Shown here: one piece after another, positions 10,411 to 16,964 of the stretch | Position numbering within the stretch: the first letter of the stretch is position 1 | How the letters are laid out: the number at the start of each line of letters is the position of its first letter | NCBI RefSeq assembly: GCF_000382705.1 | Contig: NZ_ARQE01000002.1 | Coordinates: forward strand, 620,001-684,000 | DNA from: Aureimonas ureilytica DSM 18598 = NBRC 106430 | GTDB taxonomy: Bacteria > Pseudomonadota > Alphaproteobacteria > Rhizobiales > Rhizobiaceae | DNA length: 64,000 bases | Direction: 5' to 3' | Position numbers and translations under genes: made by a program | The notes under the pieces: generated by a model | The model's database searches: none | The model's input: only the letters and a program-made list of their open reading frames with translations | What the model was told of the DNA's origin: nothing

Positions 10411-11676
10411 TCACGCCTTGTAGCGGCGCAGCACCAGGGATGCGTTCGTGCCGCCGAAGCCGAAGGAGTTCGACAGGGCGACGTCGATCTGCTTCTCGCG
10501 CTTGACCTTCGGGACGAGGTCGATCGCGGTTTCCACGGAGGGGTCGTCGAGATTGAGCGTCGGCGGGGCGACATTGTCGCGGATCGCGAGCGCCGAGAAG
10601 ATCGCTTCGACCGAGCCCGCCGCGCCGAGAAGATGGCCGATCGAGGACTTGGTGGAGGACATGGTGGCCCGTTCGGCCGCCTCGCCCAGAACCCGCTCGA
10701 TGGCGCGCAGTTCGATCTCGTCGCCGAGCGGCGTCGAAGTGCCGTGCGCGTTGATATAGTCGATTTCGCTGGCCGCGATGCCGGCGCGCTTCAGCGCCAT
10801 GCTCATGCAGCGGAACGCGCCGTCGCCGTTTTCGGCGGGGGCGGTGATGTGATGCGCGTCGCCGGACAGGCCGTAGCCGATCACCTCGGCATAGATGCGG
10901 GCGCCACGCGCCAGCGCATGGTCCAGCTCCTCGAGAACGACGATGCCGGCGCCCTCGCCCATCACGAACCCGTCGCGGCCCTTGTCATAGGGGCGCGAGG
11001 CGGCGGTGGGATTGTCGTTGTAGCTGGTGGAAAGAGCGCGGCAGGCCGAGAAACCGACGATCGACAGGCGACCGACCGGCGATTCGGCGCCGCCCGCCAC
11101 CATCACGTCGGCATCGCCGAGCATGATGAGCCGGGCCGCGTCGCCGATGGCGTGCGCGCCGGTCGAGCAGGCCGTCACGACCGAATGGTTCGGGCCGCGC
11201 AGCTTGTTGCGGATCGACACATGGCCGGAGGCCAGATTGATCAGGCTGCCGGGAATGAAGAAGGGGCTGATGCGTCGAGGCCCCTTCTCCGCCAGAAGAA
11301 GCGCATTGCGCTCGATCCCCTGGAGACCACCGATGCCGGAGCCGATCAGCACGCCCGTGGCGCACTGATCTTCGTCCGTTTCGGGATGCCAGTCGGCATC
11401 GTCCAGGGCTTCGGACGCGGCCGCCACGGCGTACACGATGAAGTCGTCGACCTTGCGCTGCTCCTTGGGCTCCATCCAGAGATCCGGATTGAAGGTTCCC
11501 TCGGAGCCGTCCCCTTTCGGGATCTGGCAAGCGATCTGGCAGGGCAGGTCGGAGACTTCGAACCCTTCGATCCGAGAGGCCGCGCTGCGGCCTTCCAGAA
11601 GGCGTTTCCAAGTGACTTCGACCCCGGCGCCAAGAGGGCTGACCATACCGACGCCGGTAATGACGACTCGTCTCAT
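10411..11676 (-). CDS. fabF: 3-oxoacyl-[acyl-carrier-protein] synthase II (FabF)
   Basis: Elongating condensing enzyme of type II fatty-acid synthesis: condenses malonyl-ACP with acyl-ACP and releases CO2. The 421-residue product has the nucleophile motif TACSTGAHA near residue 170 and the two catalytic histidines in NAHGTSTPLGD and SSIGHLLGAAG. GFGGTNASLV lies at the C terminus. I chose the start at 11676 because MRRVVITG is the usual FabF N terminus; an in-frame start at 11703 would only add nine residues. It follows acpP by 40 bases, giving the classical fabD-fabG-acpP-fabF order. Confidence 0.95.
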   Translation of the reverse strand: MRRVVITGVGMVSPLGAGVEVTWKRLLEGRSAASRIEGFEVSDLPCQIACQIPKGDGSEGTFNPDLWMEPKEQRKVDDFIVYAVAAASEALDDADWHPETDEDQCATGVLIGSGIGGLQGIERNALLLAEKGPRRISPFFIPGSLINLASGHVSIRNKLRGPNHSVVTACSTGAHAIGDAARLIMLGDADVMVAGGAESPVGRLSIVGFSACRALSTSYNDNPTAASRPYDKGRDGFVMGEGAGIVVLEELDHALARGARIYAEVIGYGLSGDAHHITAPAENGDGAFRCMSMALKRAGIAASEIDYINAHGTSTPLGDEIELRAIERVLGEAAERATMSSTKSSIGHLLGAAGSVEAIFSALAIRDNVAPPTLNLDDPSVETAIDLVPKVKREKQIDVALSNSFGFGGTNASLVLRRYKA

Positions 11677-11716
11677 TCGGTACTCGCGAGCAGCGGCGGA
11701 CACGTCCGCCAGAGCG

Positions 11717-11953
11717 TTAGGCCTGGTTCTTCTCGATGAACTTCACCGCGTCGCCGACCGTGAGAATGGTCTCGGCCGCGTCATCGGGGATTTCGACGCC
11801 GAACTCTTCCTCGAAGGCCATGACGAGCTCGACCGTGTCGAGGCTGTCGGCGCCGAGATCGTCGATGAAGGAGGCGTTTTCCGTCACCTTCTCCTGCTCG
11901 ACGCCGAGATGCTCGACGACGATCTTCTTAACCCGTTCAGCGGTATCGCTCAT
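11717..11953 (-). CDS. acpP: Acyl carrier protein
   Basis: Carries growing acyl chains on a 4'-phosphopantetheine arm. The 78-residue acidic product has the GADSLD motif with the modified serine at residue 37, and the usual four-helix length. The start at 11953 is preferred over an ATG two codons upstream because a GAGGA ribosome-binding site lies six bases before it and directly abuts the other. The arm is attached by AcpS, whose gene is also in this window (62738-63145). A separate promoter probably boosts acpP over fabG. Confidence 0.97.
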   Translation of the reverse strand: MSDTAERVKKIVVEHLGVEQEKVTENASFIDDLGADSLDTVELVMAFEEEFGVEIPDDAAETILTVGDAVKFIEKNQA

Positions 11954-11987
11954 AGTCATTCCTCAGTTGGATTGGCTTCCGTCGCTT

Positions 11988-12016
11988 CGTTAGACGCCGG
12001 AGTCTGGTTAATCAAG
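11988..12016 (-). promoter_or_regulatory. Candidate sigma-70 promoter of acpP
   Basis: On the minus strand CTTGAT (12011-12016) and CTAACG (11988-11993) are separated by exactly 17 bases. The -35 matches the rhizobial CTTGAC consensus at five of six positions; the -10 is weaker. It would give a leader of about 30 bases before the acpP start. A separate acpP promoter is expected because ACP is made in large excess over FabG. Confidence 0.4.
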
Positions 12017-12091
12017 CAGCGCGCCCCGAGAGGACGCGCCGATCTATGCCGAACGACGGGGATAAGCCCCACCTCGGCGGCTTAGCACGGA

Positions 12092-12122
12092 GCCGGTTCC
12101 CATCCAAGGCGGGGAAACCGGC
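12092..12122 (-). terminator. Hairpin between fabG and acpP
   Basis: GCCGGTT at 12092-12098 pairs with AACCGGC at 12116-12122, and the inner C and G runs extend the stem with one bulge. It lies ten bases after the fabG stop and is not followed by a T-run, so it may be a partial terminator or an mRNA-stability element rather than a full stop. Confidence 0.45.
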
Positions 12123-12131
12123 GCCGGGTGT

Positions 12132-12869
12132 TCAGATCATCGCCATGCCGCCGTTGACATGCAGCGTCTGGCCGGTGACGTAGGCCGCCTCCTCCGAAGC
12201 GAGATAGAGCGCGGCGGCCGCGATGTCCTCGCCCGCCCCCATGCGACGCATCGGGATCGCGCCCATGATCGCGTCCTTCTGCTTGTCGTTGAGCTTGTCG
12301 GTCATGGCGCTCTGGATGAAGCCCGGCGCAATGCAGTTCACGGTCACGTTGCGCGAGGCGATTTCCTGCGCGAGCGACTTGGAGAAGCCGATCATGCCGG
12401 CCTTGGCCGCGCAATAGTTCGCCTGGCCCGGATTGCCGGTGACACCGACGATCGAGGTGATGTTGATGATGCGGCCATAGCGGCGGCGCATCATCTGGTG
12501 CGTCAGCGCGCGGGTCAGCCGGAAGACGGAGGTGAGATCGACCTCGATCACGCGGTCCCAGTCCTCGTCGGACATGCGCACGAAGAGGCCGTCCTTGGTG
12601 ATGCCGGCATTGTTGACGAGAATGTCGACGCCGCCGAGCGCGGCGTCGGCCGCTTCGGCAAGGCCGGCCTGCCCCTCGCGCGAGCCGAGATCGGCCGGCA
12701 GGACGTGGACCCGCTCGCCGAGCGAGGCGGCGACCTCCTCCAGCTTCTCGCGGCGCGTGCCATGCAGGCCGACGGTCGCGCCCGCGCCGTGCAGCGCTTT
12801 GGCGATCGCCTCGCCGAGACCACCGCTGGCGCCGGTGACGAGAGCCTTGCGGCCGGTAAGATCGAACAT
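12132..12869 (-). CDS. fabG: 3-oxoacyl-[acyl-carrier-protein] reductase (FabG)
   Basis: NADPH-dependent reduction of beta-ketoacyl-ACP in fatty-acid elongation. The 245-residue product is a classical short-chain dehydrogenase: TGASGGLG cofactor loop at 12-19, NNAG at 86-89, and a catalytic Ser139-Tyr152-Lys156 set. The C terminus (TGQTLHVNGGMAMI) is the FabG signature that separates it from generic SDRs. It lies 30 bases downstream of fabD on the same strand. The gap to acpP is unusually long (about 180 bases) for this cluster and holds a hairpin and a likely promoter. Confidence 0.96.
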   Translation of the reverse strand: MFDLTGRKALVTGASGGLGEAIAKALHGAGATVGLHGTRREKLEEVAASLGERVHVLPADLGSREGQAGLAEAADAALGGVDILVNNAGITKDGLFVRMSDEDWDRVIEVDLTSVFRLTRALTHQMMRRRYGRIINITSIVGVTGNPGQANYCAAKAGMIGFSKSLAQEIASRNVTVNCIAPGFIQSAMTDKLNDKQKDAIMGAIPMRRMGAGEDIAAAALYLASEEAAYVTGQTLHVNGGMAMI

Positions 12870-12899
12870 CGTGTGTCCCCGATTCTCAAGAAAGGTGCG

Positions 12900-13841
12900 T
12901 CAGGCGAGCTTGGCGAGCGCGGGCTCGATATCGGCGGGCGCGCCGATCGAGACGGCCGACAGGCGCTTGTCGATGCGCTTGGCGAGGCCCGCCAGAACCT
13001 TGCCATTGCCGATCTCGAACAGGAGATCGACCTCGGCATCGGCGAGATAGACCATGCTTTCGCGCCAGCGCACCTGCCCCGTCACCTGCTCCACCAGCCG
13101 CTCGCGGATCTCGTCCGGATCGGAGATCGCGGACGCGAGCACATTGGCGACGAGGGGCACGCGCGGCGCCTCGATTCGTGCGCTCGCCAGCGCTTCGCGC
13201 ATCCGCTCGGCGGCGGGCTGCATGAGCATGGAATGGAAGGGCGCGGAGACCGGCAGCGGAATGGCGCGCTTGGCGCCCTTTTCGAGCGCCAGTGCCATGC
13301 CGCGCTCCACCGCCGCCTTGGTGCCGGAAATCACGATCTGACCGCCGCCATTGTCGTTGGCGATCTGGCAGACGCCGCCCTGGCCGGCTTGCGTGCAGAC
13401 CTCGGCCAAGGCGGTTTCGTCGAGGCCGAGAATCGCCGCCATGGCGCCCTCGCCGGCCGGAACGGCGGCCTGCATGGCCTCGCCGCGAATGCGCAGGAGA
13501 CGGGCGGCGTCCGTGACGGTCAGCGCCCCGGCGGCGGCGAGCGCGGAATATTCGCCGAGCGAATGGCCGGCGACGAAGGCGGCGCGCTCGCCGAGATCGA
13601 AGCCGGAGGCCTCCAGGGCGCGCATCGCGGCGACCGACACGGCCATCAGGGCCGGCTGGGCATTGGCCGTCAGCGTCAGCTTGTCTTCCGGCCCGTTCCA
13701 GATCGTGTCGCTCAGGCGCTCGCCGAGCGCCTCGTCGACTTCCTCGAAGACGCGGCGGCTTTCGGGGAACGCGTCGGCGAGCGCGCGGCCCATCCCGACG
13801 GTCTGGCTTCCCTGGCCGGGGAACACTAGAGCAAGCGACAT
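12900..13841 (-). CDS. fabD: Malonyl-CoA:ACP transacylase (FabD)
   Basis: Transfers malonyl from CoA to ACP, supplying the extender unit. The 313-residue product begins with the typical VFPGQGSQ motif, has the nucleophile motif GHSLGEYSA (Ser94 with this start) and the APFHS histidine motif. I chose ATG 13841; ATG 13847 is equally possible. A longer start at 13901 is rejected because its TTG is part of a CTTGAC -35 box. This is the first gene of the minus-strand cluster fabD-fabG-acpP-fabF-mltG-yicC-gmk. Confidence 0.94.
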   Translation of the reverse strand: MSLALVFPGQGSQTVGMGRALADAFPESRRVFEEVDEALGERLSDTIWNGPEDKLTLTANAQPALMAVSVAAMRALEASGFDLGERAAFVAGHSLGEYSALAAAGALTVTDAARLLRIRGEAMQAAVPAGEGAMAAILGLDETALAEVCTQAGQGGVCQIANDNGGGQIVISGTKAAVERGMALALEKGAKRAIPLPVSAPFHSMLMQPAAERMREALASARIEAPRVPLVANVLASAISDPDEIRERLVEQVTGQVRWRESMVYLADAEVDLLFEIGNGKVLAGLAKRIDKRLSAVSIGAPADIEPALAKLA

Positions 13842-13872
13842 CGCCATCCCATTTATCGTTGGATCGTCGGGG

Positions 13873-13902
13873 TGAATGGGGGCGCGCCGGCGGAGTGTCA
13901 AG
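13873..13902 (-). promoter_or_regulatory. Candidate promoter of the fabD cluster
   Basis: CTTGAC on the minus strand (13897-13902) is an exact match to the rhizobial -35 consensus. A weak -10 (CATTCA or CCATTC) follows after 17-18 bases, giving a start site about 25 bases before the fabD ATG. The good -35 and correct distance carry the call; the -10 is poor. Confidence 0.45.
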
Positions 13903-14009
13903 TTTAGCGCGACATTTACATGTCATGGCGAAGCTTCGCTGAAGCCGCGGACGCCGCGATTCGCGACCCGCGCGCGGACTCTTTCGATCGGCGATCGCCC
14001 GACCGCCGA

Positions 14010-14038
14010 CTTGCCAAACGGGCTGAAACGGGATATGC
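14010..14038 (+). promoter_or_regulatory. Candidate promoter of the rpsF-rpsR operon
   Basis: CTTGCC at 14010-14015 and ATATGC at 14033-14038 are spaced by 17 bases. The -35 matches CTTGAC at five of six positions. Transcription from here would produce a long leader of about 205 bases, as is common for ribosomal-protein operons under autogenous control. Confidence 0.42.
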
Positions 14039-14172
14039 GCCGCACCGTATTGTCCGAACCAGCCGGGGGCTGAACGGAAGACGGCTTGCTTTTGCCCGTT
14101 GGATGCTTGCCATCCGCTTCCCGTGTTCCCGCTCTCGACCGTCTCTAAGAGCGCGCCTTTCCCCATTCGGCC

Positions 14173-14212
14173 CCAGCGGCCAACAGGAGAGTCGCAGAGG
14201 CTTAGCCGCTGG
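14173..14212 (+). promoter_or_regulatory. Hairpin in the rpsF leader
   Basis: CCAGCGGC at 14173-14180 pairs perfectly with GCCGCTGG at 14205-14212 across a 24-base loop, ending 37 bases before the rpsF start codon. S6:S18 leader motifs are known to control rpsF operons in many bacteria. This hairpin contains a CCG in the right arm, but I cannot align it to that motif by eye. Confidence 0.35.
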
Positions 14213-14249
14213 TTCGACGCAATCGCAACCGAAGGAAAGGCGACACGAT

Positions 14250-14693
14250 ATGGCGCTCTACGAGCACGTATTCCTTGCCCGACAGGACATCAGCGGCCAG
14301 CAGGTCGAAGCACTCGTGGAACAGTACCGCGGTGTGATCGAGGCCAATGGCGGCAAGGTCGGCAAGATCGAGAACTGGGGTCTCAAGACCCTCACCTACC
14401 GGATCAAGAAGAACCGGAAGGCCTACTACACGCTGATGAACATCGACGCGCCTTCGGCCGCCGTCGAGGAGATGGAGCGCCAGATGCGCTTCAACGAGGA
14501 CATCCTGCGTTACCTCACCGTGCGCGTCGAAGCGCATGACGACGCGGCCTCGGCCATGATGCAGAAGCGCGACGACCGTCCGCGCCGTTCGGACCGCGAC
14601 GGCGGTGATCGTCCGCGCCGTGACCGCGACGACCGTCCGCGCCGCGACGACGACGATCGTCCGCGCCGTCCCCGCACCGAGGAGGCTGCATAA
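14250..14693 (+). CDS. rpsF: 30S ribosomal protein S6
   Basis: Small-subunit protein that binds 16S rRNA in the platform as a heterodimer with S18. The first ~100 of 147 residues form the standard S6 fold ([13 protein letters not shown] start, [13 protein letters not shown] and [11 protein letters not shown] strands). The last ~40 residues are a charged tail of repeated DRPRR-type units, longer than in E. coli S6 but usual in alphaproteobacteria. A GAAGGAAAGG ribosome-binding site lies just upstream of ATG 14250, which excludes a longer in-frame start. The stop overlaps the rpsR start by one base. Confidence 0.97.
   Translation: MALYEHVFLARQDISGQQVEALVEQYRGVIEANGGKVGKIENWGLKTLTYRIKKNRKAYYTLMNIDAPSAAVEEMERQMRFNEDILRYLTVRVEAHDDAASAMMQKRDDRPRRSDRDGGDRPRRDRDDRPRRDDDDRPRRPRTEEAA
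14577..14668 (+). repeat. Four copies of an 11-base repeat inside rpsF
   Basis: CGTCCGCGCCG occurs at 14577, 14610, 14634 and 14658, spaced by 33, 24 and 24 bases, all in frame. The copies encode the R-P-R-R core of the S6 C-terminal tail. Spacings in multiples of three suggest growth of the tail by in-frame duplication or slippage. Confidence 0.85.
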
Positions 14694-14941
14694 TGGTTGA
14701 CGTGGCTCAGCTCCCGACCCGGCGTCCGTTCCACCGTCGCCGCAAGTCCGACCCGTTCGCGGCGAGCGACTCGCCGAAGATCGACTACAAGGACGTCCGT
14801 CTCCTGCAGCGCTACATTTCCGAGCGCGGCAAGATCGTCCCGTCCCGCATCACGGCGGTTTCCCAGAAGAACCAGCGCGCCCTGGCCCAGGCCATCAAGC
14901 GCGCCCGCTTCCTGGGCCTCCTGCCCTACGTCCTGAAGTAA
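14693..14941 (+). CDS. rpsR: 30S ribosomal protein S18
   Basis: Small-subunit platform protein, partner of S6. The 82-residue product has the expected [12 protein letters not shown] basic start and the conserved core [19 protein letters not shown] (near 30-48) plus [19 protein letters not shown] at the C terminus. The ATG overlaps the rpsF TAA by one base (TAATG), and GGAGG within the end of rpsF serves as ribosome-binding site. There is no CXXC zinc motif, so this is the zinc-free S18 form. Confidence 0.98.
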   Translation: MVDVAQLPTRRPFHRRRKSDPFAASDSPKIDYKDVRLLQRYISERGKIVPSRITAVSQKNQRALAQAIKRARFLGLLPYVLK

Positions 14942-15118
14942 TCGGGCGCCCCTTCGGGGGCTCCGATCTCAAAGCTCGGCGCGCGGCCCTCGATCGGCCG
15001 CGCGCCTAACCCGTGACGAAACCGCCTTGCGAGGGATGTTTCGTCACGGGTTGTCGGAAACCGGTTCCGTTCGGCGCCCCGGTTTCCCCGAACGAGCCGA
15101 GTTGGGGCTTAACGCCCC
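14941..15118 (+). other. Array of five hairpins between rpsR and the DUF2232 gene
   Basis: Five inverted repeats follow one another. (1) 14941-14967, an imperfect stem around CCCCTTCGGGG. (2) 14978-14988 with 14996-15006, 11 bp perfect, GC only. (3) 15008-15022 with 15038-15052, 15 bp perfect. (4) 15056-15064 with 15079-15087, 9 bp perfect. (5) 15104-15108 with 15114-15118, 5 bp. None is followed by a clear T-run. The array fills most of the 211-base gap and begins at the rpsR stop codon. Confidence 0.75.
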
Positions 15119-15152
15119 TAACTGCCACGCCGCAGGACAGCGACACCAGACC

Positions 15153-16103
15153 ATGAACGCCAAATCCATCCTGATCGGACTTCTGGCCGGACTTGCGTCC
15201 GCGCTTCTGTTCGCCGGTCTCGTGACGCAGGCCTCCAGCGCCGTGGCGCTCGCCTTCGTCGCGCCGGTGCCGATCCTGATCGCGAGCCTCGGCTGGGGCA
15301 GCGTGGTGGGCTTCGTCGCGGCGCTTTCGGCCTTCGGCGCCGTCGCCGGCGCGCTCGGCTCCGTCTATGCGGGCCTCTCGATCTTCCTCAGCGTCGGTCT
15401 TCCTTCCGCCGTTCTCGGCCATGTCGCGGGCCTCGCCCGTCCCGTCGATGCGCCGGCTCGCGCCGGCGATGCGGCGCCCGAGCTCGTCTGGTTTCCGCTC
15501 CCGCGCATCCTGTTCGCGATGGTGCTTCTGGCTTCGTTCGGCTGCATCGCCATGGGCTGGCTGATCGACTACGACCCCGCCGAACTCGCGCCCGCCGTGT
15601 CGCAGGCGCTGTCGAGCGAAGCCACGGCCACCGTGCCGCCCCAGCAGATCGCGGAGCTCGCCCGCTTCGTGGTTTCCGTCATCCCCTATATCCAGCCGGC
15701 CTTTCTGGTTCTGACGCTCGCCGTCTGCCTCTATGTTTCGGCCGCGATCGTGCGCACGAGCGGCCGCCTGCCGCGCCCGAAGGACGACGTGCCGGCCACG
15801 GCCGGCCTGCCCCGCATCGCGCTTCCGCTCTTCGCCCTCGCGCTCGCCCTGTGCTTCACGGGCGGAACGGTGGCGCTCCTCGGCGCGGTGTTCGCCGGCG
15901 CGCTCGGATGCGCCTTCACGCTGGTCGGCCTTGCCGCCATGCACCGGCGCTCGCGCGGCCGGACGGGGCGCGGCCTCCTTCTCTTCACCGCTTACGTGGC
16001 GATCGTCCTTCTTTCGATCCCGCTTCTCGCCTTCCTGGCTCTCGGCATGTTCGAGACCGCGAAATCGCCGGCCCTGGCGGCCGACAGTGACCAAACCCGC
16101 TAA
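15153..16103 (+). CDS. DUF2232 family multi-pass membrane protein
   Basis: The 316-residue product is almost entirely hydrophobic, with about eight predicted membrane helices (near 4-25, 30-75, 80-95, 120-140, 180-205, 230-255, 260-280 and 290-312). It matches the DUF2232 type found between rpsR and rplI in Hyphomicrobiales. Its molecular function is not known to me; DUF2232/YybS proteins resemble small-molecule importers or shape-type membrane proteins only loosely. The start at 15153 begins directly with a basic residue and membrane helix; an in-frame extension to 15027 runs through the hairpins and is not credible. rplI begins 18 bases after its stop. Confidence 0.75.
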   Translation: MNAKSILIGLLAGLASALLFAGLVTQASSAVALAFVAPVPILIASLGWGSVVGFVAALSAFGAVAGALGSVYAGLSIFLSVGLPSAVLGHVAGLARPVDAPARAGDAAPELVWFPLPRILFAMVLLASFGCIAMGWLIDYDPAELAPAVSQALSSEATATVPPQQIAELARFVVSVIPYIQPAFLVLTLAVCLYVSAAIVRTSGRLPRPKDDVPATAGLPRIALPLFALALALCFTGGTVALLGAVFAGALGCAFTLVGLAAMHRRSRGRTGRGLLLFTAYVAIVLLSIPLLAFLALGMFETAKSPALAADSDQTR

Positions 16104-16121
16104 AACCCAAGGAAAAAGACC

Positions 16122-16697
16122 ATGGACGTCATTCTTCTCGAGCGCATCAACCGTCTCGGCGGCATCGGCGACACCGTCCGCGTGCGCGACGGCTACGCCC
16201 GCAACTACCTCCTGCCGACCGGCCGTGCGCTGCGCGCCAACGAGGCCAACCGCACCAAGTTCGAAGCCCAGAAGGCCTCGCTCATCGCCCGCAACGAAGA
16301 GCGCCGCACGGAAGCCCAGGGCGTCGCCGGCACGCTCAACGGCAAGAGCTTCGTGATCGTGCGTTCGGCTGGCGAAACCGGCCAGCTCTACGGTTCGGTC
16401 TCGGCGCGCGACATCGCCGACCTCCTGAAGGAGCAGGGCTTCGCCGTGAACCGCAACGCGGTCGAGCTGAACCTGCCGATCAAGACGATCGGTCTCCACA
16501 CCGTCTCGATCGCCCTGCACCCGGAAGTCGACGTCTCCGTGAAGGTGAACGTCGCCCGTTCGCCCGATGAGGCCGAGCGTCAGGCGCGCGGCGAGACCCT
16601 CACCTCGGCCGAAGCCATCTACGGCATCGACGAGGAAGAGGAACTCGAGGACGAGGCCGACGACGCCGAGGGCGAGACCGAAGAAGACAAGGCCTGA
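16122..16697 (+). CDS. rplI: 50S ribosomal protein L9
   Basis: Large-subunit protein at the base of the L1 stalk; helps keep reading frame. The 191-residue product has the canonical N-terminal rRNA-binding domain ([17 protein letters not shown], then [12 protein letters not shown] near 24-35) and a C-terminal domain ending near residue 150. A strongly acidic tail of about 25 residues rich in Glu and Asp follows. The acidic tail is an alphaproteobacterial feature. A good intrinsic terminator lies about 50 bases downstream, closing the ribosomal operon. Confidence 0.97.
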   Translation: MDVILLERINRLGGIGDTVRVRDGYARNYLLPTGRALRANEANRTKFEAQKASLIARNEERRTEAQGVAGTLNGKSFVIVRSAGETGQLYGSVSARDIADLLKEQGFAVNRNAVELNLPIKTIGLHTVSIALHPEVDVSVKVNVARSPDEAERQARGETLTSAEAIYGIDEEEELEDEADDAEGETEEDKA

Positions 16698-16747
16698 TCA
16701 TCGGGCCCGGTTCGGCGGCTGCAAGCCGACGAGCCCATATGCGAATG

Positions 16748-16783
16748 AAAAGAAGGGTCGGCTCGCGCCGGCCCTTCTTTTTT
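16748..16783 (+). terminator. Intrinsic terminator after rplI
   Basis: The arms 16749-16762 and 16767-16780 pair over 14 bases with one G-U wobble, around a TCGC loop, and the right arm runs into TTTTTT. This is a textbook rho-independent terminator. Confidence 0.9.
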
Positions 16784-16900
16784 CATAGGCGGCTCGCTTT
16801 CGGGCGGGTGCCCCGCGCCCGGCCGTCCACAGGTTTTCCACCTGATATCCGCCAGGAGGACACTGGGCCGCAGCAAAACTTGGATACGCCCCCTCGCGAA

Positions 16901-16929
16901 CTTGGTTCCCGATGCCGATCTCCTGTAGA
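16901..16929 (+). promoter_or_regulatory. Candidate promoter of dnaB
   Basis: CTTGGT at 16901-16906 and TGTAGA at 16924-16929 are 17 bases apart, 36 bases before the dnaB ATG. Both hexamers are partial matches. The terminator just upstream means dnaB needs its own promoter, which raises the likelihood. Confidence 0.38.
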
Positions 16930-16964
16930 AGGGTTCTTTACCCGACGCATGGAGTGACAGGACA

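Larger units (their letters stand above)
13842..14249. other. Divergent regulatory interval between fabD and rpsF
   Basis: About 400 bases without a convincing gene; an open frame runs through it in phase with rpsF, but its composition is low-complexity Arg/Ser and it has no ribosome-binding site. It holds a candidate fabD promoter on the minus strand, a candidate rpsF promoter at 14010-14038, and a leader of roughly 205 bases upstream of rpsF with an eight-base-pair hairpin. Confidence 0.6.

Noticed and set aside
12159-13829. Plus-strand open frame of about 556 codons across fabG and fabD
   Set aside because: Composition of a shadow frame, and both fab genes have all catalytic motifs on the minus strand.
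13842-13901. Longer FabD start at a TTG (13901)
   Set aside because: The TTG is part of a perfect CTTGAC -35 box, no ribosome-binding site precedes it, and the extra residues are not FabD-like.
13920-14249. N-terminal extension of S6 or a separate small gene in the rpsF leader
   Set aside because: A strong ribosome-binding site precedes ATG 14250, S6 begins exactly there, and the extension is Arg/Ser low-complexity.
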